From positions 124,001 to 188,000 of the forward strand of contig NZ_NBZW01000001.1 of the NCBI RefSeq assembly GCF_002379085.1: a stretch of 64,000 nt of DNA. Reading direction: 5' to 3'. The notes below the pieces were generated by a model, which made no database searches, had not been told where the DNA came from, and saw only the letters and a program-made list of their open reading frames with translations. The first letter of the stretch is position 1. Every line of letters begins with the position of its first letter. This document shows, piece by piece, positions 1 through 9,976 of this stretch. Position numbers and translations under genes: made by a program. This DNA is from Polaromonas sp. AET17H-212. Its GTDB lineage: Bacteria; Pseudomonadota; Gammaproteobacteria; Burkholderiales; Burkholderiaceae_C.

Positions 1-1386
1 ATACGCACCGACGCCGAACTCAACGAGATCGGCGAGCCGCTGATGATTTATTGCCAGCCGGCGCGCGACTACCTGCCCGACCCGTCCTCCTGCCTGATCA
101 CCGGCATCACGCCGCAGCTGTGCCTGGAGCGCGGCCTGCCCGAACATGCATTCGCCGCCCGCATCGAAGCCGTGCTGGCCGAGCCCGGCACCATTGGCGT
201 GGGCTACAACACCATCCGGTTCGACGACGAGGTCACGCGCCACCTGTTCTGGCGCAACCTGATCGACCCCTACGCGCGCGAGTGGCAAAACGGCTGCGGC
301 CGCTGGGACCTGCTCGACGTGGTGCGCATGGCTTATGCGCTGCGGCCCGAAGGCATCACCTGGCCGATGAAACCCGATGAACGCCGCCCCGGCGAGGCCG
401 GTGCCTTGCGTCCCAGCTTCAAGCTCGAAGACCTGGCGCGCGCCAACGGCCTGCTGCACGAAACGGCGCACGACGCGCTGTCGGACGTGCGCGCCACGAT
501 TGCGCTGGCCCGCCTGGTCCGCACGGCCCAGCCCAAGCTGTTCGACTTCTGCCTGGGGCTGCACAAGAAAGACCGGGTGGCGGCCGAACTCGGCCTGCCC
601 ACCAGCCCGCAGACGGCGCAGCCGTTTCTGCATGTGTCGGGCATGTTCCCGCCCGAGCGCGGCTGCCTGGCTGTCATGTGGCCGCTGACCATACACCCCG
701 CCAACAAAAACGAGCTGCTGGCCTGGGACCTGGCGCAGGACCCCGGCGAATTGCCGCTGCTCGACGTGGCGACCCTGCGCCAGCGCCTGTTCAGCAAAAG
801 CGCGGACTTGCCGGAAGGCGTGCTGCGCCTGCCGATCAAGTCGGTGCACCTGAACAAGTCGCCCATGGTGGTGCGCAAGCTGGCCACCCTGAGCCCGGAG
901 ATGGCCGCCCGGTGGGGGGTGGACATGGAGGCCGCACTGCGCCACGCCGAAAAAGCTGCCGGCCTGCCCGACATGAGCGCGATCTGGCCGGAGGTTTTTG
1001 CGCGGCCCAAAGAGGGCATTCCCGACGTGGACGAAGACCTGTACGGCGGCTTCATCAACAACGACGACCGGCGTCGCCTGAACCAGCTGCGTGCCTTGCC
1101 GGCGGCCGAACTGGCGCACAGCCGCACCGGCTTCGACGACGACCGGCTCGAAGAGCTGGTGTTTCGCTACCGCGCCCGCAATTTCGAGGCGACACTCTCG
1201 CCGGAAGAGGCCGAACGCTGGGAGGCGCACCGCGCCGCGCGGCTGCTCGAAGGCGAAGGCGGGGCGCGCAATGTCGATGCCTTTCTGGCCGCACTCGATG
1301 TGCTGTCGGAGACGGCGGACGAACGCGGGGAAACGGTGCTGGCGGCGCTGTATGACTATGCGGAGATGGTGGCGCCCGAGGTGTGA
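1..1386 (+). CDS. sbcB: Exodeoxyribonuclease I (3' part; start lies before the window)
   Basis: 3'-5' single-strand DNA exonuclease acting in recombination and mismatch repair. The reading frame is open from base 1, giving 461 visible residues; the E. coli enzyme has 475, so only the N-terminus with the first acidic exonuclease motif is outside the window. Visible family signatures are GYNTIRFDDEV, then FKLEDLARANG, then HDALSDVRAT, which is the DEDDh-type HxxxxD motif, followed by the ExoI C-terminal region. The gene ends with TGA at 1384-1386 and is followed by an interspersed repeat and a convergent GST gene. Family identity is clear; partial only because of the window edge. Confidence 0.95.
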   Translation: MRTDAELNEIGEPLMIYCQPARDYLPDPSSCLITGITPQLCLERGLPEHAFAARIEAVLAEPGTIGVGYNTIRFDDEVTRHLFWRNLIDPYAREWQNGCGRWDLLDVVRMAYALRPEGITWPMKPDERRPGEAGALRPSFKLEDLARANGLLHETAHDALSDVRATIALARLVRTAQPKLFDFCLGLHKKDRVAAELGLPTSPQTAQPFLHVSGMFPPERGCLAVMWPLTIHPANKNELLAWDLAQDPGELPLLDVATLRQRLFSKSADLPEGVLRLPIKSVHLNKSPMVVRKLATLSPEMAARWGVDMEAALRHAEKAAGLPDMSAIWPEVFARPKEGIPDVDEDLYGGFINNDDRRRLNQLRALPAAELAHSRTGFDDDRLEELVFRYRARNFEATLSPEEAERWEAHRAARLLEGEGGARNVDAFLAALDVLSETADERGETVLAALYDYAEMVAPEV

Positions 1387-1410
1387 ATGGCGCATCCGGA
1401 AGCGGTGGTT

Positions 1411-1468
1411 TGCTTCTCTATTGATAGCTGCTTGCGCTTATATCGAAAGGGCTGGTGGCCGATTTGAT
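1411..1468 (+). repeat. Interspersed ~55 bp Comamonadaceae-type repeat, copy 1
   Basis: Contains the core TTGATAGCTGCTTGCGCTTA followed by AAAGGGCTGGTGGCC. The same pattern (GATAGCTG, then CTTGCGC/TGGCGC, then GGGCT..GGCC) recurs at 4534, 42646, 44561, 46377, 54690 and 55503 in both orientations. It lies between sbcB and a convergent GST gene. Confidence 0.6.
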
Positions 1469-1511
1469 GCACCGTTCTTCACGCAAGCCAGAAAGGACCG
1501 GTGCACCGGTA

Positions 1512-2174
1512 TCACCGCTGCGCGACAGCGGCCGGTTGCCATGGCGCCTGTTTTTGCATGACGCCCGCATACAGGGCACTGGCCTCGAAGGCCACCAGCC
1601 AGCCCTGCAGGCGCGGCCACGGCTGCGTGGCGAACCAGTCGGCATCGGTGTGGGCGAACTGGCGCACAAATGGCAGCAGGGCCATGTCGGCCAGACTGGC
1701 ACGGGAACCCAGCAGCCAGCCACCGGCCAGGCGCGCGTCGAGTTGCGCCAGCCAGCGCGCCGCCTGCGTGCGATGCGCCAGCGCAAAGCCTGCTGCATCA
1801 GCACCGCCGGATTCGTCGGCATGACGGTGCGGGTATTTGTAGCGGTCCAGGTGGCGCTTGAAGTCGCCGTCGTTGGCGGCGATCAGCGCGGCCATCTCGT
1901 CGGGCGGTGCACCCGGCGGCGCCAGCCACTGCGCGGGGTCGTGGCGGCCCAGCGCCCAGCGCATGATGTCCAGGCTTTCGTCCAAGACTTCGCCGCCGGC
2001 CAGCAGCAGCACCGGCACCGTGCCCTTGGGCGAAGCGGCCAGCAGCTCGGCGGGTTTGTTTCTCAGAACCACTTCGCGCAGTTCGTACGGCTGGGCGCTC
2101 ACAGCCAGCGCCAGCCGTGCACGCATGGCATAGGGGCAACGCCGGAACGAATAAAGGATGGGCAGGGCGCCCAT
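1512..2174 (-). CDS. Glutathione S-transferase family protein
   Basis: 220-residue cytosolic protein. The N-terminal thioredoxin-fold half starts LYSFRRCPYAMRARLAL, with a CPYA site like glutaredoxin-type GSTs, and carries the KGTVPVLLL cis-Pro segment and an ESLDIM glutathione-binding motif. The C-terminal half is helical (DGDFKRHLDRYK, LADMALLPFVRQF). Its ATG overlaps the trhO stop by one base (TGATG), so the two are probably translationally coupled. Substrate unknown; a detoxification or glutathione-dependent thiol role is inferred from the family. Confidence 0.85.
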   Translation of the reverse strand: MGALPILYSFRRCPYAMRARLALAVSAQPYELREVVLRNKPAELLAASPKGTVPVLLLAGGEVLDESLDIMRWALGRHDPAQWLAPPGAPPDEMAALIAANDGDFKRHLDRYKYPHRHADESGGADAAGFALAHRTQAARWLAQLDARLAGGWLLGSRASLADMALLPFVRQFAHTDADWFATQPWPRLQGWLVAFEASALYAGVMQKQAPWQPAAVAQR

Positions 2175-3148
2175 CAGGCGCCTTCGCCGTCCCCGGCGGG
2201 CGACGACGACGGCAGCTTCGCGCCGATGTGCGGCTGGCGCCGGCGGTTCGCGTAGTCGACCTGGCGCTGGCGCTCAATGAAGCCGCGCTTTTGTTCGTCG
2301 GTTTTCTTGTCGTGGCAGGCCGGGCAACTGACGCCGGGCACGTACAGCGGCGAGGCCATGTCGGCCGCGCTGATCGGGTCGCGGCAGGCGCGGCACAGGC
2401 CGTAGTGGCCGGTGGCCAGGCCATGCACGACGGAGACGCGTTCGTCGAAGACAAAACATTCGCCCTGCCACAGGCTTTCGGTTTCAGGCACGGTTTCCAG
2501 GTACTTGAGGATGCCGCCTTCGAGGTGGTAGACCTCGTCAAAGCCCTGGGTGCGCATGAAGGCGGTGGATTTTTCACAGCGTATGCCGCCGGTGCAGAAC
2601 ATCGCCACCCTGGGTTTTTTGCCGTCCTTGGCGGCCAGCAGTCCGCCCGGCGCCGACTGCGCTTCCACCCAGGCGGGCAGTTCCGAAAAACTCCGGGTTT
2701 TGGGATTGAGCGCGCGCTCGAACGTGCCGATGCCGAACTCGTAGTCGTTGCGGGTGTCGACCACCACCACGTCGGGGTCGGCGATCAGGGCGTTCCAGTC
2801 CTGCGGCTTCACGTATTCGCCGGCCATCTCGTTCGGGTTGATGCCGGGCACACCGAGGGTGACGATTTCACGCTTCAGGCGCACCTTCATGCGGTAAAAC
2901 GGCAGCTTCTGCGCCCAGGATTCCTTGTGCGGCAGGTCGGCCAGGCGCGGATCAGCGCGCAAATACGCCAGCACCGCACGCACGCCGGCTTCGGGCCCGG
3001 CGATCGTGCCGTTGATGCCTTCCCGGGCCAGCAGCAGCGTGCCGCGCACGTCCTGGGCTTCACAAAAGGCCTGCAGGGGCGGCTGCAGATCGGCAAAGTC
3101 GGGAAGATCGACAAATTTGTAGAGGGCGGCGGTCAGGAAATCAGGCAT
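2174..3148 (-). CDS. trhO: tRNA uridine(34) hydroxylase, rhodanese-like (TrhO/YceA, UPF0176)
   Basis: 324 residues from the chosen start ([15 protein letters not shown]). The family uses oxygen to hydroxylate U34 in tRNA. An N-terminal acylphosphatase-like part ([16 protein letters not shown]) precedes a rhodanese domain with [13 protein letters not shown] and the loop [10 protein letters not shown], whose Cys185 is the expected catalytic residue; a Cys-rich C-terminal tail ([17 protein letters not shown]) looks zinc-binding. The frame is open further upstream, but the family usually begins near MPDFL. Coupled to the downstream GST gene by a one-base overlap. Confidence 0.92.
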   Translation of the reverse strand: MPDFLTAALYKFVDLPDFADLQPPLQAFCEAQDVRGTLLLAREGINGTIAGPEAGVRAVLAYLRADPRLADLPHKESWAQKLPFYRMKVRLKREIVTLGVPGINPNEMAGEYVKPQDWNALIADPDVVVVDTRNDYEFGIGTFERALNPKTRSFSELPAWVEAQSAPGGLLAAKDGKKPRVAMFCTGGIRCEKSTAFMRTQGFDEVYHLEGGILKYLETVPETESLWQGECFVFDERVSVVHGLATGHYGLCRACRDPISAADMASPLYVPGVSCPACHDKKTDEQKRGFIERQRQVDYANRRRQPHIGAKLPSSSPAGDGEGA

Positions 3149-3385
3149 GGCAGGGCAAAGATGGGGGCAAAGAGAGGGGTGGCAACCCCTTGAACCCTCC
3201 ATCGTAACGGCTGGGGCCGGCACCGGGACTGACACGCATCAAGGTCCGTGGTTGCCGCCGCGGGCGGGTCCTGTCGGAACGGGGTGAGCGGGTTTTGTTG
3301 CAATGCAGCAAAATGACGGTGTACTTACCAATTCACGCAAGGAAGGACCGATGATGCTGCACCTTCCCACCGTTGTCCGGGCACG

Positions 3386-4525
3386 ATGGCCAAAAGCCTG
3401 AGCAGCCTCTGGCTCAAAAGCATGCGCCGCATGGGCAAGGCCCAGCAGGCGCAGGGCCGCCGGCTGTTTCTCAGTCTGGTGCCCAAGGCTGCCGCCAGCC
3501 CGGTGCGCCGCGCCCAACCCGTCAAGCTGATCAGGCCGAAAGCGGTGAAAGCCCTGCGCAAACCCGCCGCGCCGCCGGCACGCGCCGTGTCCGGCCTGCC
3601 CGGCACCTGGCAAAAGGCCTATTTCTCCGTGCCGGCCGCCGGCCAGCTTGCGCCCGCGCGACGCATGGCGTACTGGCTCTATTTGCCGGCCACGGCCAGC
3701 GCGGCGCCGCGGCCGCTGGTGGTCATGCTGCATGGCTGCCAGCAAACCGCCACCGACTTTGCCATTGCCACACGCATGAACCAACTGGCTGAGCGCAAGG
3801 GTTTTGCCGTCCTTTACCCGCACCAGTCGGCCTCGGCCGACGCGCACCGCTGCTGGCACTGGTACCAGCGTGCCACCCAGGAGGGGCAGGGCGATGTCCG
3901 GCTGATTGCAGACATGATGGCCCATGTGCAGGCCAGGCACGCGCTGGACCCGGCGCGCAGCTATGTGGCGGGCCTGTCGGCGGGCGCCGGGCTGGCCAAC
4001 ATCCTGGCGCTGCGCTACCCCGACCGGGTGGCCGCCGTGGGCCTGCACTCGGCGCCGGTGTTCGGCACGGCCGACTCGCCCATGAGCGCCTACCGGGCCA
4101 TGCAGCACGGCGCTGGCGCGGCCCACAGCGAGGCGGCACGTTCCATCACCGCGGCCCGGCCGGATTTCCCGGGCATGCCGGCGATCCTTATCCACGGCGC
4201 GCGTGATGCCGTGGTGCGGCGCATCAACATGACGCAGTTGACCGAGCAGTTCACGATCTTCAACGCCGCAGCCATCACCCGCCACGATCCGGTGCTGCGC
4301 CGCTACCCGGCACGCGCCACCGGGCGCCATCCGCGCCACGCCTACGAAAGCGCCACCTGGTACGCCGGCAGAAAACCGCAGCTGGTGAGCTGCGAGATCG
4401 AGCACCTGGGCCACGCCTGGAGCGGCGGCGACGCGAGTGTGGATTTCAGCGCGCCGGAAGGCCCGGACGCCACGCTGATGATGTGGACGTTTTTTGCGCA
4501 GCACCGCCGGCCGACAACGGGCTGA
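3386..4525 (+). CDS. PHB-depolymerase family esterase
   Basis: 379-residue alpha/beta hydrolase. After a basic, low-complexity N-terminal ~70 residues comes the catalytic domain: oxyanion segment VVMLHGCQQT (about 114-121), the lipase box GLSAG (196-200, Ser198 nucleophile), and C-terminal acid/His region HGARDAVV ... EIEHLGHAWSGG. This matches the esterase family of extracellular-type poly(3-hydroxybutyrate) depolymerases and feruloyl-esterase-like enzymes. No classical signal peptide is obvious, so location and polymer substrate are uncertain. Monocistronic; followed by an interspersed repeat and a convergent gene. Confidence 0.85.
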   Translation: MAKSLSSLWLKSMRRMGKAQQAQGRRLFLSLVPKAAASPVRRAQPVKLIRPKAVKALRKPAAPPARAVSGLPGTWQKAYFSVPAAGQLAPARRMAYWLYLPATASAAPRPLVVMLHGCQQTATDFAIATRMNQLAERKGFAVLYPHQSASADAHRCWHWYQRATQEGQGDVRLIADMMAHVQARHALDPARSYVAGLSAGAGLANILALRYPDRVAAVGLHSAPVFGTADSPMSAYRAMQHGAGAAHSEAARSITAARPDFPGMPAILIHGARDAVVRRINMTQLTEQFTIFNAAAITRHDPVLRRYPARATGRHPRHAYESATWYAGRKPQLVSCEIEHLGHAWSGGDASVDFSAPEGPDATLMMWTFFAQHRRPTTG

Positions 4526-4533
4526 TGCCCTGG

Positions 4534-4596
4534 CTACAAGAAAAAAGTAGCTCCAGCCCAATAGATGTGGGCGCAAACAGCTATTGTTTTGGTAGC
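4534..4596 (-). repeat. Interspersed repeat, copy 2
   Basis: On the minus strand it reads GCTACCAAAACAATAGCTGT then TTGCGCCCAC ... TGGGCTGGAGCTAC, the same family as the copy at 55503. It fills the gap between two convergent genes. Confidence 0.6.
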
Positions 4597-4599
4597 ACT

Positions 4600-5093
4600 T
4601 CAGGGACGCTGGGCTTGTACGAAGCGTGCGCGCAGGGCCTCGACGCGGGCGCGGTTCACGCCAAAGTCCTTGCGCCCCAGCCGGCTGGCGGAGCGCACCT
4701 GGATCACGCTGCCGGCTTCGTCGAGCGAGAACTCCACATCGTCCGTGAACCTCAGCCAGCGGGTGCGGCACTGCGCGTACAGGTAAGCCGGCTCCCGCTT
4801 CACCAGCACACAGCCAGGAGTGGTTTCCAGCAGGGCGGCCAGGCGGCCCACGGCGGCCCTGGCGTCACCGGTATAAGACAAGGGGGCGATGCTGGCCTCG
4901 CTGCGCTGCGGGTGGTCGGCATAGTCGCCGGCCTGGCTGGACACGCTGTTCGGTGTGGGTGACGGCGGCTTGAGGCGGCCATTCCGCACGCCCAGGTCTT
5001 GCGGCGGCTTGCCCGCGAAAACCCCCAGTTGCCCGGCCACCAGCAGCAACGCGGCCACGGCCAGCAACACGCCCGGAAGCAGTCCCATGGTTT

Positions 5094-5097
<4 letters not shown>
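4600..5097 (-). CDS. DUF1499 family protein, membrane-anchored
   Basis: 165 residues with an N-terminal hydrophobic segment (LLPGVLLAVAALLLVAGQLG). The rest follows the DUF1499 pattern: LGVRNGRLKPPSPTPNSVSS, then IAPLSYTGD, then DDVEFSLDEAG, then VRSASRLGRKDFGVNRARVE. Family members often read CPxSPNCVSS at the first motif; here both Cys are replaced. Function unknown. The start overlaps the stop of the upstream EVE gene by four bases (ATGA-type), so they form an operon. Confidence 0.75.
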
Positions 5098-5591
<494 letters not shown>

Positions 5592-5604
5592 TCCATGGGG
5601 GGTC

Positions 5605-5873
5605 TAGGGCCTGTTCACACTATTTATGCAAGTGCGAACGTGGTTAAAACAGCGCCAATCTAGGCGCGCGACGACGCTCAGCCTGGGCGGCTGGGCCAGG
5701 AGTGCAACGACGAGTGGTGCTGTTTTAACCACGTTCCCTTCGGGTTGCGGCCAAAAAGGCCATGCGCAGCGTTGCAAAGCCTTGCCGGGCTCCAGCCCGG
5801 CTGCATTTTGCGCCTCGCGCATGGCCTTTTTGACTCGCAACGCATCTTGCATAAATAGTGTGAACAGGCCCTA
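5605..5873. mobile_element. MITE-like non-autonomous element with 28 bp perfect terminal inverted repeats
   Basis: The termini at 5605-5632 and 5846-5873 are perfect 28 bp inverted repeats (TAGGGCCTGTTCACACTATT and on). If the outer TA is counted as target duplication, the ends begin GGGCCTGTTC. Inside are two long hairpins: a 17 bp arm at 5637-5653 pairing with 5719-5735, and a ~16 bp arm at 5751-5767 pairing with 5817-5832 enclosing a smaller GCCGGGCT/AGCCCGGC stem at 5784-5801. No transposase fits inside. Small open frames on both strands end in the same peptide because of the inverted repeats and are not genes. Confidence 0.8.
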
Positions 5874-6641
5874 AAGGCCGGTTCTGGCGATTTGCAGCAG
5901 CGCCGGGACCAGCAGCCCGACACCCGTCAGCAGCAGCAGCGCACAAACCAGTTTGAGCACCGTGGGCCGCGACCAGCCGGGCGGGTGCTGATCCAGCCAC
6001 CAGCTTAGCGCGAACACCAGCGGCGCGGCAAGCAGGCACAGCTTGAGCGCGTTGGCGCTGAACTGCCCGGTGCCCAGCACCATCGCCAGCCGCATCAGCG
6101 AACTGGCCGCCAGCGTCGCAACCAGGGTGTCGCGCACCGTTCGCAGCGGCATCGGCTGGCGGTACAGGTGGTAAACCAGCGGCGGCCCGCCGGTCGAAAA
6201 AAGGCCGGTCAGCAGGCCGGAGATCACGCCCCAGCTGCGAAACGAGGCGGCGGATGAACGTTCACGCAGGGCCGCAGCCTGCAACAGCACCACGATGGCG
6301 CAGGCCAGCACCGTCAGCCCCAGCAGCACACGCAGGACCAGGGTGACGTTGGCGCTGAGCCAGCCGACCAGCAGCACCCCCGCCAGAATGCCCACGGCAC
6401 TGCCCATCGCGGTGTCGCGGAAGGCGGGCACATCGAGCGTGCGGCCCGAGCGGCGCAAGGCGACCAGGGCGTTGGCCAGTGCCAGCACGGTGGCCACGTT
6501 GGCCAGGTCCGCCAGCGGGGCGAGCTCCAGCAGGCCGGCCAGGCCCAGCAGGATCAGCGCGAAGGCGAAACCGCTGAGGTTCTGGGCGCAGGTCGCCAGG
6601 GCCACACACAGCAGGAAAAGCGCGATCTGCCACGCCGTCAT
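5871..6641 (-). CDS. TauE/SafE family permease (sulfite/sulfonate exporter-like)
   Basis: 256-residue inner-membrane protein with about eight hydrophobic segments. It has the TauE/SafE duplicated arrangement: first half QNLSGFAFALILLGLAGLLE, second half GVISGLLTGLFSTGGPPLVY, where FSTGGPP is the family hallmark. Substrate cannot be read from sequence. The stop codon (complement of 5871-5873) is formed at the edge of the MITE-like element, so the last residues may have been altered by its insertion. Single gene with its own upstream region of about 200 bp. Confidence 0.85.
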   Translation of the reverse strand: MTAWQIALFLLCVALATCAQNLSGFAFALILLGLAGLLELAPLADLANVATVLALANALVALRRSGRTLDVPAFRDTAMGSAVGILAGVLLVGWLSANVTLVLRVLLGLTVLACAIVVLLQAAALRERSSAASFRSWGVISGLLTGLFSTGGPPLVYHLYRQPMPLRTVRDTLVATLAASSLMRLAMVLGTGQFSANALKLCLLAAPLVFALSWWLDQHPPGWSRPTVLKLVCALLLLTGVGLLVPALLQIARTGL

Positions 6642-6859
6642 TCACCCGCACGCTGCGGGTGGTTCCCCCGCCGGTTTGAACATTTGATACACATGCGGGC
6701 AGGATAACCTGCCGGCAGCGCGCGGACAGGGCGAAGGGGCAGGGCGGCGGCTCTCTCAGCACATTTGCCGAAGTCTTTCTAGAATGCGCCATCCCTTGCC
6801 CCGCGTGAGCCCTGTCCCGCGCCTGGCCGTTGGCACGGCTGCCCATCAAAAATTCACCC

Positions 6860-7789
6860 ATGACAAACAACTCCCACCCTTCCCATACTCCTTTCAAGGT
6901 CGCCGTCATGGGCGCCGGCGCTGTCGGCTGCTACTACGGCGGCATGCTGGCGCGCGCCGGCCACGAGGTGGTGCTGATCGCCAGGCCGCAACACGTGGAA
7001 GCCATCACCCGCGACGGCCTGCACCTGGAAACCCGGAGCTTCGACGAGCATGTGCGCCTCGCCGCCAGCAGCGAGCCCGGCGCGGTGCAGGGCGCCCGGC
7101 TGGTGCTGTTTTGCGTCAAGTCCACCGACACCGAAGCCGCCGGCGCCCTGATACGGCCGCACCTGGCGCCCGATGCGCTGGTGCTGTGCCTGCAAAACGG
7201 CGTGGACAACGCCGACCGGTTGCGCACCGTGCTGCCGCAACACGCCGTAGCCGCCGCGGTGGTTTACGTCGCCACCGAAATGGCCGGCCCCGGCCACGTC
7301 AAACACCATGGCCGGGGCGAGCTGGTGATCGAACCCTCCCAAGCCAGCGATGCCGTGGCGCAAGCGCTGGTTGCCGCCGGCGTGCCGACCGAGGTCTCGG
7401 ACAACGTGCGCGGCGCCTTGTGGGCCAAGCTGATCCTCAATTGCGCCTACAACGCCGTCTCGGCCATCACCCAGCGGCCTTATGGCCAGACGGTGGCCGG
7501 CGAGGGTGTGCAGGACCTGATGCGCGACGTGGTGGCCGAATGCCTGGCCGTGGCCCGGGCCGAAGGCGTGCAGGTGGCGGGCGATGTGCAGGCGGCGGTG
7601 GACAAACTCGCCGCCAGCATGCCCAGCCAGTTGTCATCGACCGCGCAGGACCTGGCGCGCGGCAAGCCCACCGAAATCGACTACCTCAACGGGCTGATCG
7701 TCAAGCGTGGCGCCGCGCTGGGCGTGGCCACGCCAGCGAACCGGGTGTTGTGGGCGCTGGTGAAGTTGATGGAGCGCAAACAACCCTAG
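6860..7789 (+). CDS. panE: 2-dehydropantoate 2-reductase (ketopantoate reductase)
   Basis: 309 residues from the chosen start (MTNNSHPSH); an in-frame ATG at 6830 is possible. Reduces ketopantoate to pantoate with NADPH in pantothenate/CoA synthesis. The Rossmann motif VMGAGAVGCYYGGMLARAGH is clear, as are FCVKSTDTEAA and the conserved substrate region GALWAKLILNCAYNAVSAIT (catalytic Lys in WAKLILN) plus PTEIDYLNGLIV near the C-terminus. Comamonadaceae often carry several PanE-like paralogues, so true pathway assignment is likely but not proven. Confidence 0.88.
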   Translation: MTNNSHPSHTPFKVAVMGAGAVGCYYGGMLARAGHEVVLIARPQHVEAITRDGLHLETRSFDEHVRLAASSEPGAVQGARLVLFCVKSTDTEAAGALIRPHLAPDALVLCLQNGVDNADRLRTVLPQHAVAAAVVYVATEMAGPGHVKHHGRGELVIEPSQASDAVAQALVAAGVPTEVSDNVRGALWAKLILNCAYNAVSAITQRPYGQTVAGEGVQDLMRDVVAECLAVARAEGVQVAGDVQAAVDKLAASMPSQLSSTAQDLARGKPTEIDYLNGLIVKRGAALGVATPANRVLWALVKLMERKQP

Positions 7790-7858
7790 GAAGCACGGGC
7801 TTGTTGGGCGCCGGGACAGGCACGGCGTGGCTAAGATCGGCTCATTCAAGGAGCGATC

Positions 7859-9868
7859 ATGCGTTGGCCCCCTCAACAAGTGCAAAGTCCAGACAAGAGC
7901 CAGAGTCCAGGCACACCGCCCGACACGCCCGCGAACCCGCCGCGCAGCGCCTGGCTTTTCCTGCTGGCCATGCTGGTGGCGAACTACCTGCTGGCACGGC
8001 TGATCTTCCCGGGTGGCGACATGGCCGCCACCGTGCCCTACACCGAGTTTCGCCAGCAGGTGGCCAAGGGCAATGTGGCGTCCATCTACAGCCGCGGTGT
8101 CAGCATCGAGGGCCGTTTCGTGGCGCCCATCACCTGGCCGCCGGCGGTGGCCGAAGGGGCGGCGAGTTCGGCCGTCCCGCTGCCTGCCAAGCCGCGTTCG
8201 GTGACCCACTTCGACACCACGCTGCCGGCTTTCGTCGACCCGGGGCTGGAAAACTTCCTGATTGAGCACAAGGTCGAAATCAGCGCTATCCCGCTGCAGA
8301 CAGGTGATGGCCTGGCCACACTGCTGTACGGTTTCGGGCCGGCACTGCTGATCATCGGCTTCTACGTCTGGATGTTCCGGCGCGCGGCCAAGGGCGGCGG
8401 CGGCCTGATGGGCGGCGGACTGTTCGGCCTGGGCAGCAGCAAGGCGCGGCGTTACGACCAGGACAGCGCGAACCGGGTCACCTTCGCCGATGTGGCCGGC
8501 ATCGACGAAGCTGAAAACGAGTTGGTCGAGGTCGTCGACTTCCTGAAGTCGCCCGCCAAATACACCCGCCTGGGCGGCAGTGCGCCCAAGGGCGTGTTGC
8601 TGGTCGGCGCACCCGGCACCGGCAAGACACTGCTGGCACGGGCGGTGGCAGGGGAGGCCGGCGTGCCTTTCTTTTCGATGAGCGGCTCCGAGTTTGTCGA
8701 GATGATCGTCGGTGTCGGCGCGGCGCGTGTGCGCGACCTGTTCAAGCAGGCGCGCGAGAACGCGCCGGCCATCATCTTCATCGACGAGATCGACTCGATC
8801 GGCCGGGCGCGCGGGCAGATTGCGATCGGCGGCGCAAGCGAGCAGGAGCAGACGCTCAACCAGGTCCTCGCCGAGATGGACGGCTTCTCGGGCCAGGAGG
8901 GCGTGATTGTGCTGGCCGCCACCAACCAGCCCGACGTGCTGGACCGCGCCTTGCTGCGGCCCGGGCGCTTCGACCGGCGCGTCGTCGTCAACCTGCCGGA
9001 CAAGGTTGGCCGCGAAGCCATCCTCAAGGTGCACACGCGCAAGGTGCCGCTGGCGGCCGATGTGGACCTGGCCGATGTAGCGGCGTCCACACCGGGGCTG
9101 GCCGGCGCCGACCTGAAGAACCTGGTCAACGAGGCGGCGCTGCTGGCGGCGCGGCGCGGGCAGGACAGCGTGACGCAAAAAGACATCCTCGACGCGCTGG
9201 AAAAAATCGTGCTCGGTCCGGAGCGGCCGCTGCTGCTGAGCGTCGATGACCGCCTGCGCATCGCCTACCACGAGAGCGGGCACGCCATTCTGGGCCTGGT
9301 CGTGCCCGGCGCCGACCCGGTGCAGCGCGTCAGTATCGTGCCGCGCGGCCAGGCGCTGGGCGTGACCTACCAGCGACCGCAGACCGACCGCTACAACTAC
9401 CCCGAGGCCTACATGCGCGCGCGCATCGTCGGCATGCTGGGCGGGCGCGCCGCTGAAGAGCTGGTTTACGGCACCCGCACCACCGGCGCCGAAAGCGACA
9501 TCGAACAGGTGAGCCAGATCGCGCGCAACATGGTCACGCGCTGGGGCATGAGCGACGAACTCGGCATGGTGCAGCTGGCCCCGCGCGAGAACCGCTACCT
9601 GGGCATCAGCGGCAGCTTCGGCGGCGACCGGCCTTTCAGCGAAGCCACGGCGCAGCGCATCGACAGCGAGGTGCAACGCATCATCAACCAATGCCAGGAC
9701 GAAGCCAGGCGCCTGCTGGCCCAGCATCGCCCGCAACTCGACGCCCTGGTCGCCGCGCTGCTGGAGCACGAGACGCTGGGCCAGGAGGAAATTCTCAAAG
9801 TCACCGGCCTGCCGCCGGCACCTGAACTGGAGAACCGGCCGCTGGCGCCTGTTGATCCGCCGCCATGA
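7859..9868 (+). CDS. ftsH: ATP-dependent zinc metalloprotease FtsH (paralogue)
   Basis: 669 residues. Two N-terminal membrane segments (about 32-50 and 153-174) flank a periplasmic domain, then the AAA module with Walker A GAPGTGKT (250-257), Walker [10 protein letters not shown] and second region of homology [20 protein letters not shown]. The peptidase motif HESGH is at 471-475 and the third zinc ligand is in the TGAESDIEQ segment. Degrades membrane and soluble proteins. The periplasmic domain has a Pro/Ala-rich stretch (about 90-115), and ftsJ does not precede the gene, so this is probably a second FtsH, not the canonical one. It sits beside the copper cluster but in opposite orientation. 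Confidence 0.93.
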   Translation: MRWPPQQVQSPDKSQSPGTPPDTPANPPRSAWLFLLAMLVANYLLARLIFPGGDMAATVPYTEFRQQVAKGNVASIYSRGVSIEGRFVAPITWPPAVAEGAASSAVPLPAKPRSVTHFDTTLPAFVDPGLENFLIEHKVEISAIPLQTGDGLATLLYGFGPALLIIGFYVWMFRRAAKGGGGLMGGGLFGLGSSKARRYDQDSANRVTFADVAGIDEAENELVEVVDFLKSPAKYTRLGGSAPKGVLLVGAPGTGKTLLARAVAGEAGVPFFSMSGSEFVEMIVGVGAARVRDLFKQARENAPAIIFIDEIDSIGRARGQIAIGGASEQEQTLNQVLAEMDGFSGQEGVIVLAATNQPDVLDRALLRPGRFDRRVVVNLPDKVGREAILKVHTRKVPLAADVDLADVAASTPGLAGADLKNLVNEAALLAARRGQDSVTQKDILDALEKIVLGPERPLLLSVDDRLRIAYHESGHAILGLVVPGADPVQRVSIVPRGQALGVTYQRPQTDRYNYPEAYMRARIVGMLGGRAAEELVYGTRTTGAESDIEQVSQIARNMVTRWGMSDELGMVQLAPRENRYLGISGSFGGDRPFSEATAQRIDSEVQRIINQCQDEARRLLAQHRPQLDALVAALLEHETLGQEEILKVTGLPPAPELENRPLAPVDPPP

Positions 9869-9976
9869 CTTTCGGTAGTCCAGGTGCCGCTGAACTCCTG
9901 CAGGGTCAGGGTCACAGCACGATGGGCCAGCATCATGCACCACAGCGAAAAAACCTGTTTCTTGTCCATCTCGAAA

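Noticed and set aside
3239..4771. 510-codon open frame on the minus strand
   Set aside because: Antisense to the PHB-depolymerase-family esterase; low-complexity Arg/Gly/His sequence with no domain.
5604..5874. Two ~82-codon frames on opposite strands within the MITE-like element
   Set aside because: Both end in the same CINSVNRP peptide because of the terminal inverted repeats; not proteins.
7634..9943. 769-codon open frame on the minus strand
   Set aside because: Antisense to ftsH; typical high-GC shadow frame rich in His/Gln/Arg.
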